Assembly: GCA_963970005.1 (NCBI GenBank)
Contig: CAXAMN010008369.1
Coordinates: 135,508-199,507 of the forward strand
Reading direction: 5' to 3'
Source: Durusdinium trenchii
Lineage: Eukaryota > Sar > Dinophyceae > Suessiales > Symbiodiniaceae
Length of the DNA stretch: 64,000 bases
The notes beneath the pieces were generated by a model that did no database searches, was not told the origin of the DNA, and was given only the letters and a program-made list of their open reading frames with translations. Below, piece by piece: positions 22,532 to 33,343 of this stretch (within the stretch, counting starts at the first letter, position 1; every line of letters starts with the position of its first letter). The position numbers and the translations under genes are program-made.

Positions 22532-22918
22532 TCTACGATACAGGCATTCCAGAGCTAAAACCCCCAGAGGGTGGGTAGGGGAAGGCAAGATTTTGAGCAA
22601 CTTAAGTTGGCGTTGGTTGATGTAATATCACCAACGTTGACTGAGGGCCAGTTTTTCAGACCGCCGGCTTTTCAGGTACCACAAGTACCTTCAAAATCTT
22701 GAGCCTGCCTTGAGCCAGTTTTGCATAGTTTTAACACACCTAATCTTAACACAGGCGACACACAATCCACAAACAGAAGGAAGGACACCACCGTCAAATT
22801 ATTTACTCACCTTATCTGTGGCAATTTCGAAGCTGCTCTTTCGGGAGTTGGCAAATGTAGAAAGGTCAAAAAAAGGAAAAGGATTTCGCCAACATTTGGG
22901 AATTTAACCCTGGTTGAC

Positions 22919-22966
22919 GGGATTTGACGGGTTGATGGGATTTGACTGGGGTTCGCTGGGGGATTT
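22919..22966. repeat. GGGATTTG repeats, left subterminal
   Basis: Three GGGATTTG units at 22919, 22937 and 22960, the first two followed by AC, in the 0.5 kb inside the left terminus. The same core recurs at 27880-27927 and 33269-33294. Confidence 0.65.
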
Positions 22967-23080
22967 GCCTCACGTACGCCCTGTGCCAATAGCTAATCGA
23001 TCCTGCTCGCAACCCCCCGATCAGACACATAGCAAACACAATATTGTTATGCATCAAACATCTGGCGCTTCATTTTCCAT

Positions 23081-24418
23081 CTAGCCAGAACGAAGGTCTT
23101 TCTTATCAAGTTCTGCTAGCGCTTTAGTCAGCCGAGACTTGAGGCTGAGCAAGACACGCTCTATGAGCCGTTGAGGTGCTTGTTTAGGGTGGCATTTTTT
23201 GGCCACATTCATCTGATGTCGCACCCAATCTTCATCCATCCAGCACCAATAGTTGAGGGGAAGCCGAAGTGTCCGCCTTGCCTGAATGAAGGTATGGAGC
23301 AGCTGGTGGACCTTCGGTCTTGGGTTCAACAGTTTGTAGCGAGTCGTCCCCTTCAAGGACAAATGCAAACTCAGATATAGTTTTGCAAGAGCTTCCCCCA
23401 TAGCTTCGATTTGGGCACCTTGTTGCTGTGTGAGCACGGAGCAACCTTCCCGCTTCAAAGCCACCATGTACTGAAAAAGTCTGTCAGCAACATACAACAA
23501 AGTCCCAAGCCGATTGTCTAGAGCGTGGCCACCCGAGGCTATGTCCACAAGCCATTGAAAAATGATCACACTTCGGGAAGCTTTGCCGTGAAACTCTGCA
23601 TATTTCTTCGTTTGGAAACCCAAATTTGCTTTTTTGAAAGCAAACCTGCTGGGCAACACCTTGCCTTTTCGTTTACACCATTCATGCAGCAAAGTCGAGG
23701 CCCGGTGGAGCCGATCAGCAATGGTGCAGCCTAGAAAAAATCTGGTGTGGATCAAGATGGCCATGCAAGCAGAGATGATGTCCCGCTGCACACCCAAGTA
23801 CCAGCAGTGCAGAAGGTCACTCATGACAAATTCCAATTGAAAACCAGGACAAGAAACTACAGAGGGCTCCGTGTTCCATGGCAAAGTCTGGAAGAGTGTC
23901 CTCCTCCAACCAGCTGTGGCCGCTAAATCTGTCCACACAAAGGGCCCCATACTTTTTGTAGCGTCACATTGCCAGCAGAAAGATAGCGCATTGTAATGCC
24001 TCCGGAGATTGAGCATTTGCGCCAGAAACTTCCAATCACCTTTCACAGCTGTAACCCACATTCTCACGAGAGATGAACTGCAGGCAATTCCTGCCGATAG
24101 CCTTTGGAAAGCTTCTGCTATTATTCTCATTGCTGTTTGTAGGGTGAGGTTCACTTCATTTTCTATGTGGTACATCGACTTCTTCAAGCATGTGATCAAG
24201 AACCTGGAGGCTCTTGAGTCAGAAGAAAGCCGAGAATGCTCGGGCTGCCAGTGAAGGCACATCCATGTCTCATTGAGAAATGTGCCCTCGTCACCATACA
24301 ACATCACTGCAATGTCTTGAACATTACAGCGAGCATCTGCAGCACATGGGTGGTTCAGATTTTTCCAAAACTCCGACGGGCTCTCTCCCAGAACTCTTCG
24401 GTAGTCATTCCGCAGCAA
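23081..24418 (-). CDS. Transposase-like protein, main exon (candidate DDE/D enzyme)
   Basis: A 445-codon open stretch, the largest in the transposon. Landmarks: LYGDEGTFLNETWMCLHWQP, KGDWKFLAQMLNL, FCWQCDA (CxxC), VMSDLLHCWYLGVQRD and WMDEDWVRHQMNVAKK, with PRPKVHQLLHTF shortly before the last. Three acidic landmarks (GDE or GDW, SDLLH, DED) and the CxxC are kept in the broken copy at 12168-13082. This suits a transposase with a zinc-binding knuckle, perhaps from the KDZ/CACTA side of DDE enzymes, but that assignment is inference. The first Met is probably not a start: upstream minus-strand exons (24428-24637 and beyond) carry family-like sequence, so this is the last large exon of a gene starting at 27747. 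Confidence 0.6.
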   Translation of the reverse strand: MLRNDYRRVLGESPSEFWKNLNHPCAADARCNVQDIAVMLYGDEGTFLNETWMCLHWQPEHSRLSSDSRASRFLITCLKKSMYHIENEVNLTLQTAMRIIAEAFQRLSAGIACSSSLVRMWVTAVKGDWKFLAQMLNLRRHYNALSFCWQCDATKSMGPFVWTDLAATAGWRRTLFQTLPWNTEPSVVSCPGFQLEFVMSDLLHCWYLGVQRDIISACMAILIHTRFFLGCTIADRLHRASTLLHEWCKRKGKVLPSRFAFKKANLGFQTKKYAEFHGKASRSVIIFQWLVDIASGGHALDNRLGTLLYVADRLFQYMVALKREGCSVLTQQQGAQIEAMGEALAKLYLSLHLSLKGTTRYKLLNPRPKVHQLLHTFIQARRTLRLPLNYWCWMDEDWVRHQMNVAKKCHPKQAPQRLIERVLLSLKSRLTKALAELDKKDLRSG

Positions 24419-24427
24419 ACCACCAAC

Positions 24428-27400
24428 CTAAAATCCATCAACAGCCACGAGCGTACATGGCTGAGCAGAAACTGACACAACTAAGTGCCGAGCCAGTTCG
24501 TCTGGCAACAAGAAGGGCCATTGGGCAAACTCCATACCTGTGGTCGGATTCGAGACAGGAATTTGTTCCCAAGACACATTGACATCTAAGGAGTGCCCCA
24601 GACGGCGAGCAGCATCAAAAACTATATTGCAGGCCAAAAAGATTCAATCCGAACCTAGTTGAAAATGCTTCTGAAGCATAGATGCGCCCCAAGGTCCGTG
24701 CTGTGGACCAAGAAGCAGTGCCCTCACCGATGTTGTCAAAAAGCCTCAAGTAGAAGCCAGGAGAACTGGCAGAAAACACCCCTGATAGTTTCATCAACCA
24801 AGGGCCACACACCCGGTCAAGTTCTGCACGCAGAGGGCCTATACCTGGCGAAGCCATTCACAAGCCCACCCCCTTCCAAGACATGTGAAGCACAACACAT
24901 TGCAGCAGCACACCGAAACAACAAAGCACATTCTTTGGCGTGAAGGTCTCCAGCCGCTCTGAGATGAGAGAGTGTCACTTAGACTTGCGCACGGTAAGCC
25001 AGACAAGTGTCCATTGCTATAGACATTCTGGCTCTGACATTGAACAAAACTTCCCAACAGGCAATCCACAGATTGACATCATGGATCCTAAAGATCACCG
25101 CGCAGAGACACAGGGCCCTCACTGCTTGAATCCCCTGGCGCGATTACAGGCAACAGCTTGGTCAAGCACAGCAGAAAATCATATGTCTATCTATATAATT
25201 CTATATATATATATATACAGAGAGAGAGAGACATATATATATATAAACACAGCGCTTAACCCCCCCAAGTTGGCCTGGCAAAACATGCCCCCAGCACTTC
25301 TTGATCTCATTCACAAAAGCCCGGACTTCAGCCCGGCGCAAACGCACCGCGGACACCTGGCCAGACACAGGCACACCAGAGACGCAGATGCACAGTTGAG
25401 CGAACCTCAGCAACAATATCCGGAAAAATAATATCCCAGGAGGCCGCATCTGTGATGGTCTTCTGCCTTCAAAGACCAGGACAGCAAAAAGGTTTCAATC
25501 CAGCAAACATCGGGAAAGCAGTTCCACTAGCCACGCACTAAAAAAAGCCCCCGCTTCTCCCACATCGATTCCAGCTTCGACTTGCAATCATGGATGATCG
25601 CCCCTTTTGTGGCAATGTGTCCTGCAGGGAGATCGAGGTGCAAGTTGTTGAGGTTATCGATGTCGGCCTTCAAGGCACTGCCTTAGACGTAGCTAGACAG
25701 TTGAGCAGCCTTTTGACCTGAAGAAGCGGTCTCAACTTATAAGGTTTCCACGGAGTAGCGCCAACTTATCATCGACAGTCTTGTTCTGGAGCTTAAGGCC
25801 CAGAGGACCTTTCTCCGTCTGATTGCCACCACCTTGCCTCTTCGCCTTGGCCTTGGCCTTACCCTGGGGTGCAGCCGGCGGTGGTGGTCCTGCACAAGCA
25901 ATCAAGTAAAAAATGAACTATCAGGCCATCGCGCAAAAAAACAAGAATATCCTGAACTCGTCGAAGCCTGGGACCTGGCATCTGACATGAACTTCAGCAT
26001 GTCCAGGCCAGAAGCTTGGCTCAGGTTATTGAACAGGTGCGGCGCACGGCACACAGCATCCGCTGCATCTGCGTTGCTCACAGCCCCAGCAGTGGTGACT
26101 GAAAGCTCAGATTCATTGGTTTTCCGTCTCTTGCGCTCAACCGTGAACCAGTAACCAACATCCTCCTCCGAGTTGGGAACTAAAGGGTCTCGGACCCGGT
26201 TGGGTAGCGATCGCAGCAGCAATGCGAGCCCTGGGATGGGCGCAACACAGCCAACAAACTAGTTTCCACCTCAAAAAAACACACTGAAGGTGCAATTATT
26301 TCCAACAAAGCACTCACTGATCCCATGCTTGCGAGCATTGATGATGGTGAGAAGCTGTTCCTCCTCCTTTTCGGAATGCTTCTGGCTCACATGCATCTTG
26401 AGTGTGCTCTCGATGTGCTCGACATTCTCCTTCCCAAAGATCCATTGGCGGAAAAGCTTGTTTCGCTCCTCGCCTTGAGCCAGCCACATCTTTCGCATGA
26501 TGGGACAGCTTGTGGTCTTCGGACCCTCGCAAGCCCGTTGCAACCGTCGCCACTCCCTTGGGTGGGTCAGCGAGTTCATCTTCTCAGGCTCAACAAAACC
26601 AACCTGGCTGGCAATGGCATGTCTCGGATCACCAGCCACCATTTGCGCTGTTTGCTTCACCCTGCCCGGAGATCCATCTTGACCCTCGCGCGAAGGAAAA
26701 TCATCCCTCTCATCCTCCTTCTCCTCCTCCTTTTCCCCATCAGGAACTTCACCGCTCTCAACAAACTCCTCACGCATTGCTTCAGGAATCTCACGATCGC
26801 CCAACGGCTGGCCATCCAACTCAGTGTGGCCGAGACCAAGATCCTCCCCCATAGTTTCATCCAAGTCGAAGTGTTTGGGAAGCGGTGTTTTGCCTTTCTG
26901 GAAAGCATCCGCCAAAGAAGCTTTTTTAATGATACGGCGACCACCGAGATCTACACCACTGTGTCAAATGAACCCAGTTAACAACCATGTATGAGCCCCT
27001 GACGCTCGAGAAGGTGGCTTGCACTTGGACTCAACAGGCGACCGCATCTGTAGAGACAGGAGCTGCTGCCCAGTCTCCAAAGTCTCCAGCGACCTTGGAC
27101 ATGGCCAGCACACACTAGGAAAGTCCTGCAAACAAGTCATACAGTCAATCAAAAGCCTTGACAACATAGCGCGTTAAGAGCCAATCATAGGACGTCTTGG
27201 CGGCGCCTTTGCAGCCTCCGGGTTTGGAAGAATTGACAAGAGCCAGGGCACACCTGTCAGCAAGCTCGCCAAGCCTGAGAGTCTTCAGACCTGAATGAAA
27301 TAAACAGCCATGGAATCAGCATCCTAGCCAAAAAACCATTTGACGCAGCCGTTTGAGGCCAAGTCCCTGACACTGACAGATTGACCATTTCCACCCCAGG

Positions 27401-27747
27401 AGCAGACGCTGGCTCAGCCTCCAGCAGAACATATCAGGTTCTAATGTAGAAGAAAGATATTCAAGAAGGGCAAGGACTGTCAAGCATTGTGTTTGGAACC
27501 ATATTGCCCCATATATACAAAGTTTTCCTGCCTTCACTTTCGGAGACGGCTCTGCTGGCACAGTGCTAGGCAAGCCGTCACTTCCTCCACGTTTCGGCGG
27601 GGGAACAAAGTGTTTAAGTAACTCTGCAGCTTTTGCCACAGGCCAGCTCAGAGCATCTGCCAGCTGTTCAGGAGACGGAGGCTTTCCATCAAGCTTCGCG
27701 CAAAGAGCTCGAAGTGCAGCCACAGCTTGTGACTGACTTGCCGCCAT
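24428..27747 (-). CDS. 5' exons of the transposase-like gene
   Basis: Multi-exon minus-strand region. It begins with Met at 27747 (MAASQSQAVAALRALCAKLD) and runs to a GCAGGA donor at 27531. Further supported pieces: 26927-26318, acidic, then EWRRLQRACEGPKTTSCPIM and LFRQWIFGKENVEHIESTLK, ending at GTGAGT (26317); 26230 to about 25930, GYWFTVERKRRKTNESELS; about 25890-25745, APQGKAKAKAKRQGGGNQTE; about 25690-25545, KADIDNLNNLHLDLPAGHIA; about 25330-25260, RRAEVRAFVNEIKKCWGHV; about 25125-24975, IHDVNLWIACWEVLF; and 24637-24485, WPFLLPDELARHL. Exon ends are approximate and some exons may be missed. The adapter at 26928-26956 abuts one exon, so the model there is unsafe. Confidence 0.5.
26928..26956 (+). 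other. Illumina P5 adapter sequence (assembly contamination)
   Basis: 29 consecutive bases are identical to the standard P5 flow-cell adapter, beginning AATGATACGGCGACCACCG and ending ATCTACAC. A chance match is not credible. Translation gives the well-known contaminant peptide NDTATTEIYT. It marks an untrimmed read end and possibly a false join. Confidence 0.98.
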
Positions 27748-27879
27748 GTCCCTTGTAAACCGATCTAGCTACACCTGGAACCTCCAAATCTTCCACAGGG
27801 ATCAAATTGGATAATGTGCACCAGAAACAATCACTAAAGAGATTTGTTGGTGAAAATCGTCAGCTCCAAAAACTGCTCC

Positions 27880-27945
27880 GGGATTTACCGGCGGTTGACG
27901 GGATTTACCGGCTTTTCCCGGGGATTTGACGGCGGTTTCCCGCAT
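27880..27945. repeat. GGGATTTACCGG repeats between the two transposon genes
   Basis: Units at 27880, 27900 and 27921 (GGGATTTACCGG twice, GGGATTTGACGG once), interspersed with GGCGGTTGACGG and GGCGGTTTCCC. They lie between the stop of the MTase-like gene (28051) and the start of the transposase-like gene (27747), so they may act as promoter elements, terminator or transposase-binding sites. Confidence 0.6.
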
Positions 27946-28050
27946 GGGTTTTTTGTGGTGCGAAAAGCTGCCAAAACTGCCTTGAAGAGTGTTTGGAGCA
28001 ACTAGTGCAACAAATGAGCTTCAATGACAAAAAAGGCAAGCATGTGTTCA

Positions 28051-31000
28051 TCACTTGGCAGATCTGGCACTGCGCTGGTCTTCTGCCCACATAGCACTCA
28101 GTTCCCTCAAGCACTCCCAGCGTCCCCTACCCTCCCATGAATCAGATCGGAGGAGGTAAGCGACAACTTCATCCAAGCAGGCCTTGGCAGGGAAACCAAA
28201 AGTATTCACAATCCATTCCAAAGAAGTGCCCTGATTCAGGGAGCTGAGAACCCAACATCCCCCCAGATATCCACATCCAATGGCAAGGCCTGTCATCACA
28301 TTCAATCGATATCGAACAATATAGGATCAACAACTAGAATAGTGAGCGCCTGAATAAACAGCTCGTAGTCAGATTGACGCGCATCAACAGCTGGAACTTC
28401 TCGAGGATCAGAAGGTAGCCCCTATTCAGCCAGGATAGGAACATGGGCTTGCAAGCGCAGCCACCACCAAAAAAAAATAAGCGCCTGCCATTCAGCATTC
28501 GTGAAAGCTTCGTGGAAAAGCAGGGCAAGGTGATCAGCGAAAGCTTTCGAGTACTGCCTGAGTCACCAAACAGTTGGGCCAAACCTTTGAATGGGTGGAC
28601 TCAAAACAATGAAGTACAGCCAAAGTACTGACTGTTCTTCAGCACATCACGCTTACCACTCCAGGTGTCTTTTCCATCTATTCCACGGTGTCTCTTCGTG
28701 AGGCTTTCTCCACTGAGTTTTGAACGCATCTCCTTTGTCATTGGCCCTGAGCCAGCACGGAGACGGGCCAACAATTGTTCATCATTGCTGTACCACCACT
28801 GAGGCTTGGCAGTCTCTTTCGAGTAGCACCCATGCCAGAGTTCCACACGGTAGATCTGGCAAAGCAAGTTGCAGCGCTGAAAGAAGTGAAGGGAAAACAT
28901 CACTTGAAACACTGAGTTCAAAACATGGCAGGCCAACAAAATATTTGCCAAAGAGCCATTCCATTTTAGGGTGAAGCTCAGCAGCCGAGTTCTGTGGCTG
29001 CTCCAACAATATGCGCAAACCCTGACTGATGGCAAACGCAAGGAGAAGCACTGCCCTTGTGAGAATTTTATTCCCCACTTGGACAGACTTGTAGCCACAA
29101 TTGCCCTGAGGCCAATATATATTTCGCTGGTGTGTTCCTCTTGCCCTCAGTGTTTGCAAGCAAAAGCAAGCAAAGCTCTTTGGTTTATAATTTGGTTTCA
29201 CTAGCTTAGCTTTCTTTGCGGGAAAGGCACGGTTGACAAAAGGAAGAGCAAGGTAGCCCAATCAGCACCAAACCTCCAACCACCGTCCGACGAATCTCAT
29301 TGAGGCAAGACCTTGGCTACAGGGTAGTCATGTGTCCAGAACAAAGCTGATGGGATCTCCATACGACGATGAGGTTTGGGCAGAAAACCTGCTGGGCTCA
29401 AAATGTCAAAGCTCTTGTCAATGTCAATGTCCAAGGCTGTACCCTTGAACCCGGCCTCCCAAAAAAGAGCGGACCCATGCTTGACGACCAAACCTTTAAA
29501 ACAGGAAGGCACGCGCCCAAAATCACTAGGGCGCACCTTCCTCAGGGAGAATGTGACAGCTTGACACCCAGCAAAGATCTCCGTGAAGTGCCGATCCTGG
29601 CAAGTCAGGGGCACACACGGTGGCTTTGCCTGAGCAATCTGAAGGTTAAGAGTACAAAAGACATGAAGCCAATGAGCTGACATTCAAGCAAGCCAGGTAG
29701 GCAACCTCCTGGTCTCTGAAACGCTCATGCTGCACAAGCAACAGCACTACAAGCAAGAGGCTTGCAGGAAGCCTCCAGTGGAGGCCTCGAAACACTATCC
29801 CCATCTGAGAAAACAAATATAGAGCCAAGACCAAATGCTGCGGAAAAAACAACTTTGCAACTTCAAAGGGCTGACATCGTTGCCGCCCCACTGAACCTGA
29901 GTTTCACACCTGTAGGCATAACAGCACAGAAAGTGTAGGAAGCGCCAGGAACATGCATTTTACCGGCCAACTGGCTTGCTCTTCACATCACACCCTGGCA
30001 CCCCAAAGAGGCATGACCCCTAAGGCTGACGTTTGTCTCCCCTATCAAAGCATCGCTGAAACACAACAATGCTTTGTGCAATCGCAGCAAACGTCAACCC
30101 ACACCTTAGCCTGGGTAAGCGCATTCAAGCCTACATGAACCTACGTTTTTTCAACGTAGGCTCGTCCAAAGTTGAAAGCACATCTGACCGAACATTTGAA
30201 AGCATCCACTGCTCATTGGCAACTTGTCCGCCAATGCACGGAAGTTCCTTCTTCAAAGCTGCTATGAAATCCCTACGGAGCTGACCAAAAGCCTTGGCCT
30301 CGTAAGCTTCAGGAACAGAAAGGGTCGCAACAATCTTCTGAACAGCACTATTTACAGCTTCCTCTGAAGGCGGCATGGCCGACTTCTTGCTCCGAGACGC
30401 TGTTTTCTGTTTGCTGCACTGATTCTTTTTGACCTGAACCCCTTTGTTTTGTTTTTTCACTTTCTTTCCTTTCCTTTGTGTTTTTGGCTTCTGTTCTTCG
30501 TCATCTTTCTCAGATGCTTCACTAACAGCCACAGTCGGAAAGGGCTCCACGCTCTCCATGTTCTTGAGCACATCCATCACCTGAAAGGCAAAGCGCTCCA
30601 ACAAACAAGCAGTTCAATCTTTTCAGCGATAGAGACTTAGAACTAAAAGCTCAGCCCAAAACCCATGGTGGCATTTCAAGCTCCGAAGACCGCATCTTTG
30701 ACGAGTTCTCAGGATTCACCTTTTGAGCCTTTTCCGGAGAAGTTTCAACATCCACAACGACTGGGGTTGCACTCCCAGATGATTTGGATGCTGAGGTTGG
30801 GGGAGCAGTAGAAACATTGTCCTGCTCTGCTTGAAGGAGTGCAGCTTCCAATTTCCCCCATTCAAACGCATCACTCTCCAAGAAGCTGGCCGAATCACCG
30901 CCCCCCAAACTCAAAGCTGAGCTGGCTGAGCTTCCCAAAGACGCTTCGGAGGCAATGCCATCATTGAGCCGCTTCTTCAACGCATCAAGGGCTTTGCTCT

Positions 31001-33100
31001 TGGCAGCTGTTGGGGTCTCTGACCACAGTTTCTTGAAACGACACACCAACTTTTTGGTCCCAAATGCCATCTTGTCACACCACTGTTCTATGGCAGCTTC
31101 ACCAATGCCAACAGCTGGAACCATCCCCACCAGTTCTAAGTAGACCCTCAAAGCCTTTGACAAAGTATCTTCAGACACTCGAGTGCGAGGCGACACTGAC
31201 AGCACGCCAAAGAGAACCTGAGGGCTCAACAACACGTGGACCACATCAACACACACATGAAGTCCCCTGCTTGCAAAGCAAAAAGCAGAAGTGTTCTGCG
31301 CCAAGTCATGATTGTTGCATTTACCATCCTTCGCAAAGAAGTCCTTCGAATGAGGCCGGACAAATGTCCATCCAACCTCAGGAAAAAACAAAAGGTGCTC
31401 AAACCTTGGCAGCAAAGAAAGGGTTGCAAGCAGACTTCCTGAGTTAGGCACACTTGCTAGGCCTTCATTTTTCCATGCAAGGGCATATTGGTCAGCCATG
31501 TCTGGTGTTGTTTTTAGCTGCTTGGTTACACGCCCCATGACTCTGGACACTTTCCACGGGCACCAAATGGCTACAGATTCAGGAACGAAAAACAGCTTGT
31601 TCATTCACACACACCTTCAACACAAAGCTGTCTAGAAAATAAAAAATGGGAGGGCACTGTCAGGCTGAGATGAGACGGCGCTTCTCCACGTTCGGTATTT
31701 CGGCATTCGGTATGAAAGACCTGAGAAGCCTACAGCTACACATGGGGTCAAACGCATAAGGAAAAACTCAGGACTCCACATATGGTCAGAAGGAAGCCAA
31801 ACCAAATGGGGGTGAAACCACGATCAAGGTCATCTGCAAAGGACTGCGTTTCAACCCGCTACAGCTCTACGTGGCCACACGCATTCAAAGAAGTGTTTGC
31901 ACATGAACATCCAAGCTGCACGAACACTCTTGGAAGGACGTCCAAAAAAACTATTTGTATATTAGAATAAATACCATAATACGCATATAATATTTATCAA
32001 ATTGGCGAAAGTGTAAAAAGTATACGTACACATATATATATATGTATCTGGTCTGGAGTCACACTCCCTTTTTTTGTGAGCCACAGTCAGCTCAGCTGGA
32101 CACCCAATCTGCTCCCACCACTGCCTTTCGCACACAAACATTAACAAGAGATTCCTTTTGCAGAGCTTGCCACTCCATCAGCCAGGCCTTCATGCATCCC
32201 TGCGTGCATCAGGGTCATGGAAGTACTCGCCTGCAAAAGCTGTATTATGAGAGATGCTCCAAAACTCAGGAAATGACATGCCTGAAGAGGGTTTTGGGGG
32301 CTTCGGAGGCCACCATGTTGAGCACATCCTGCCAAGCGTCAAAAATAGACAGCTTTCTGAGCATTCCAGTTGGGTTTAACTGCCATCGCCGTCCTCTTGT
32401 TTGATGGAGGCTGAAGAGATGTAGGTCTATCGCTCTGGCTTGTGGAAGCAGGCGTAGTTGGATCTGGGCAGGCTTTGCATTTCGAAGTTGGTTCCAAGGC
32501 TGGGCGTTTCTTTGGCAGCACAAGTTTCTTCTGCGCAGGTGCCTCCAAACTGCAACAATCTGCTGCTGAAACACAACAGCAGTTGGCGCACATGGCACTG
32601 ACAAACATGCACCTGCTTAGAGCCAGCATCTTGTTTCTCCGGAAAGCCCGCTAAAAATTGTCACAGTCAATGTACTTCTCAAGCAGATGCTCCTCAGCAC
32701 CTGCCACCTTATGCGATGGGCCTTCCCGTTTCCCCTGCAAAAAAAGGGGAGAAAGGTGGAAACTCGGCGAGCCCCTGGTTCCAGACCAACAACACACCGA
32801 AATTAAGACAATGTATATGTCTATATTATATATTCCCTGTCTTTTCTCCTGTACCAGTCTTTGCTCCTTCAAGTGCAAAGGAACAAACACTGGAAAGATA
32901 CAGCTTGCCGACAATGACAAAGAAATTGTCATGCCTCTGGCATCTTCGACATCGCCTCCAAGAGCAACATCTACCACCAACTTCTCACTCGAACTTGAAT
33001 TTTGGCTTCAAAAGAAGATTCAACCCATATCATCGTTTGGTTTAGCAGGCCTTCGTGACCCGCGCGGGGAGCGTTGCTTGACATGGAAAGCTGCAGGGCA
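28051..33100 (-). CDS. MTase-like multi-exon gene of the transposon
   Basis: Minus-strand gene with a non-canonical C5-MTase-like core. Upstream pieces: about 32740-32655, KVAGAEEHLLEKYIDC; 32629-32270, Pro/Lys-rich; 31604-30651, Ser-rich after an N-terminal hydrophobic stretch; 30604-30131, Lys-rich then EEAVNSAVQKIVATLSVPEA. Core: HFTEIFAGCQAVTFSLRK (ends 29537), an 81-base intron 29536-29456 (GTGCGC...GGGAG), FKGTALDIDIDKSFDIL, VVGGLVLIGLPCSSF near 29260-29235, RGTHQRNIYWPQGN and LLEQPQNSAAELHP (about 29150-28970), YSKETAKPQWWYSND near 28810, and QYSKAFADHLALLFHEAF near 28550. It ends LDEVVAYLLRSDSWEGRG..., stop at 28051. The PPC motif reads LPC: the Cys is kept but the first Pro is lost. 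Exon limits are approximate. Confidence 0.6.
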
Positions 33101-33268
33101 GGGTTTTTTGGAGAGTGCGCCCCAAAAGCCCTTTTTTTAATCCACAACATGGTCAGTTAAAAACATGTTGTTTTTGTTTGTGTTTTTTCCTCGTTGCCTT
33201 CGCTCACGCAAGCAAAAGGCCACAGGTCACACATTGAATTACGTCGCAAGTGAAGCCAGCCAAAGCTT

Positions 33269-33294
33269 GGGATTTAGCTCCGGTAGAGGGATTT
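33269..33294. repeat. GGGATTT repeats, right subterminal
   Basis: GGGATTTAGC at 33269 and GGGATTTGAC at 33288, immediately inside the right terminal inverted repeat. Confidence 0.6.
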
Positions 33295-33316
33295 GACCAC
33301 TATAGCATTTAGCCGG

Positions 33317-33343
33317 TTTTTATGCCTGAAACGCATGTCCAGG
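33317..33343. repeat. Right terminal inverted repeat
   Basis: Reverse complement begins CCTGGACATGCGTTTCAGG then CATAAAAA. Followed by GAGTCC of the host ORF1. Confidence 0.75.

Larger units (their letters stand above)
22505..33343 (-). mobile_element. 10.84-kb TIR DNA transposon inserted in the retroelement
   Basis: Ends are imperfect inverted repeats (CCTGGACATRCRTTTCAGG then TAAAAA, 23 of 27 positions identical) flanked by a GA dinucleotide on both sides. Both genes inside lie on the minus strand: MTase-like (about 33.1-28.05 kb) then transposase-like (27.75-23.08 kb). GGGATTT(A/G) repeats cluster near both ends and between the genes, as subterminal repeats do in CACTA-type transposons, although the ends are not CACTA. 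Removing the insert restores the host reading frame, strong support for a genuine insertion. The adapter at 26928-26956 warns that the interior may contain a misjoin. Confidence 0.75.

Noticed and set aside
22505..22625. C-terminal tail of the ORF1 frame
   Set aside because: It begins with the transposon terminal repeat, so it is insert sequence read by chance.
26325..26981. 218-codon plus-strand frame
   Set aside because: It lies opposite the acidic minus-strand exon of the transposase-like gene and ends in the adapter-derived peptide NDTATTEIYT.
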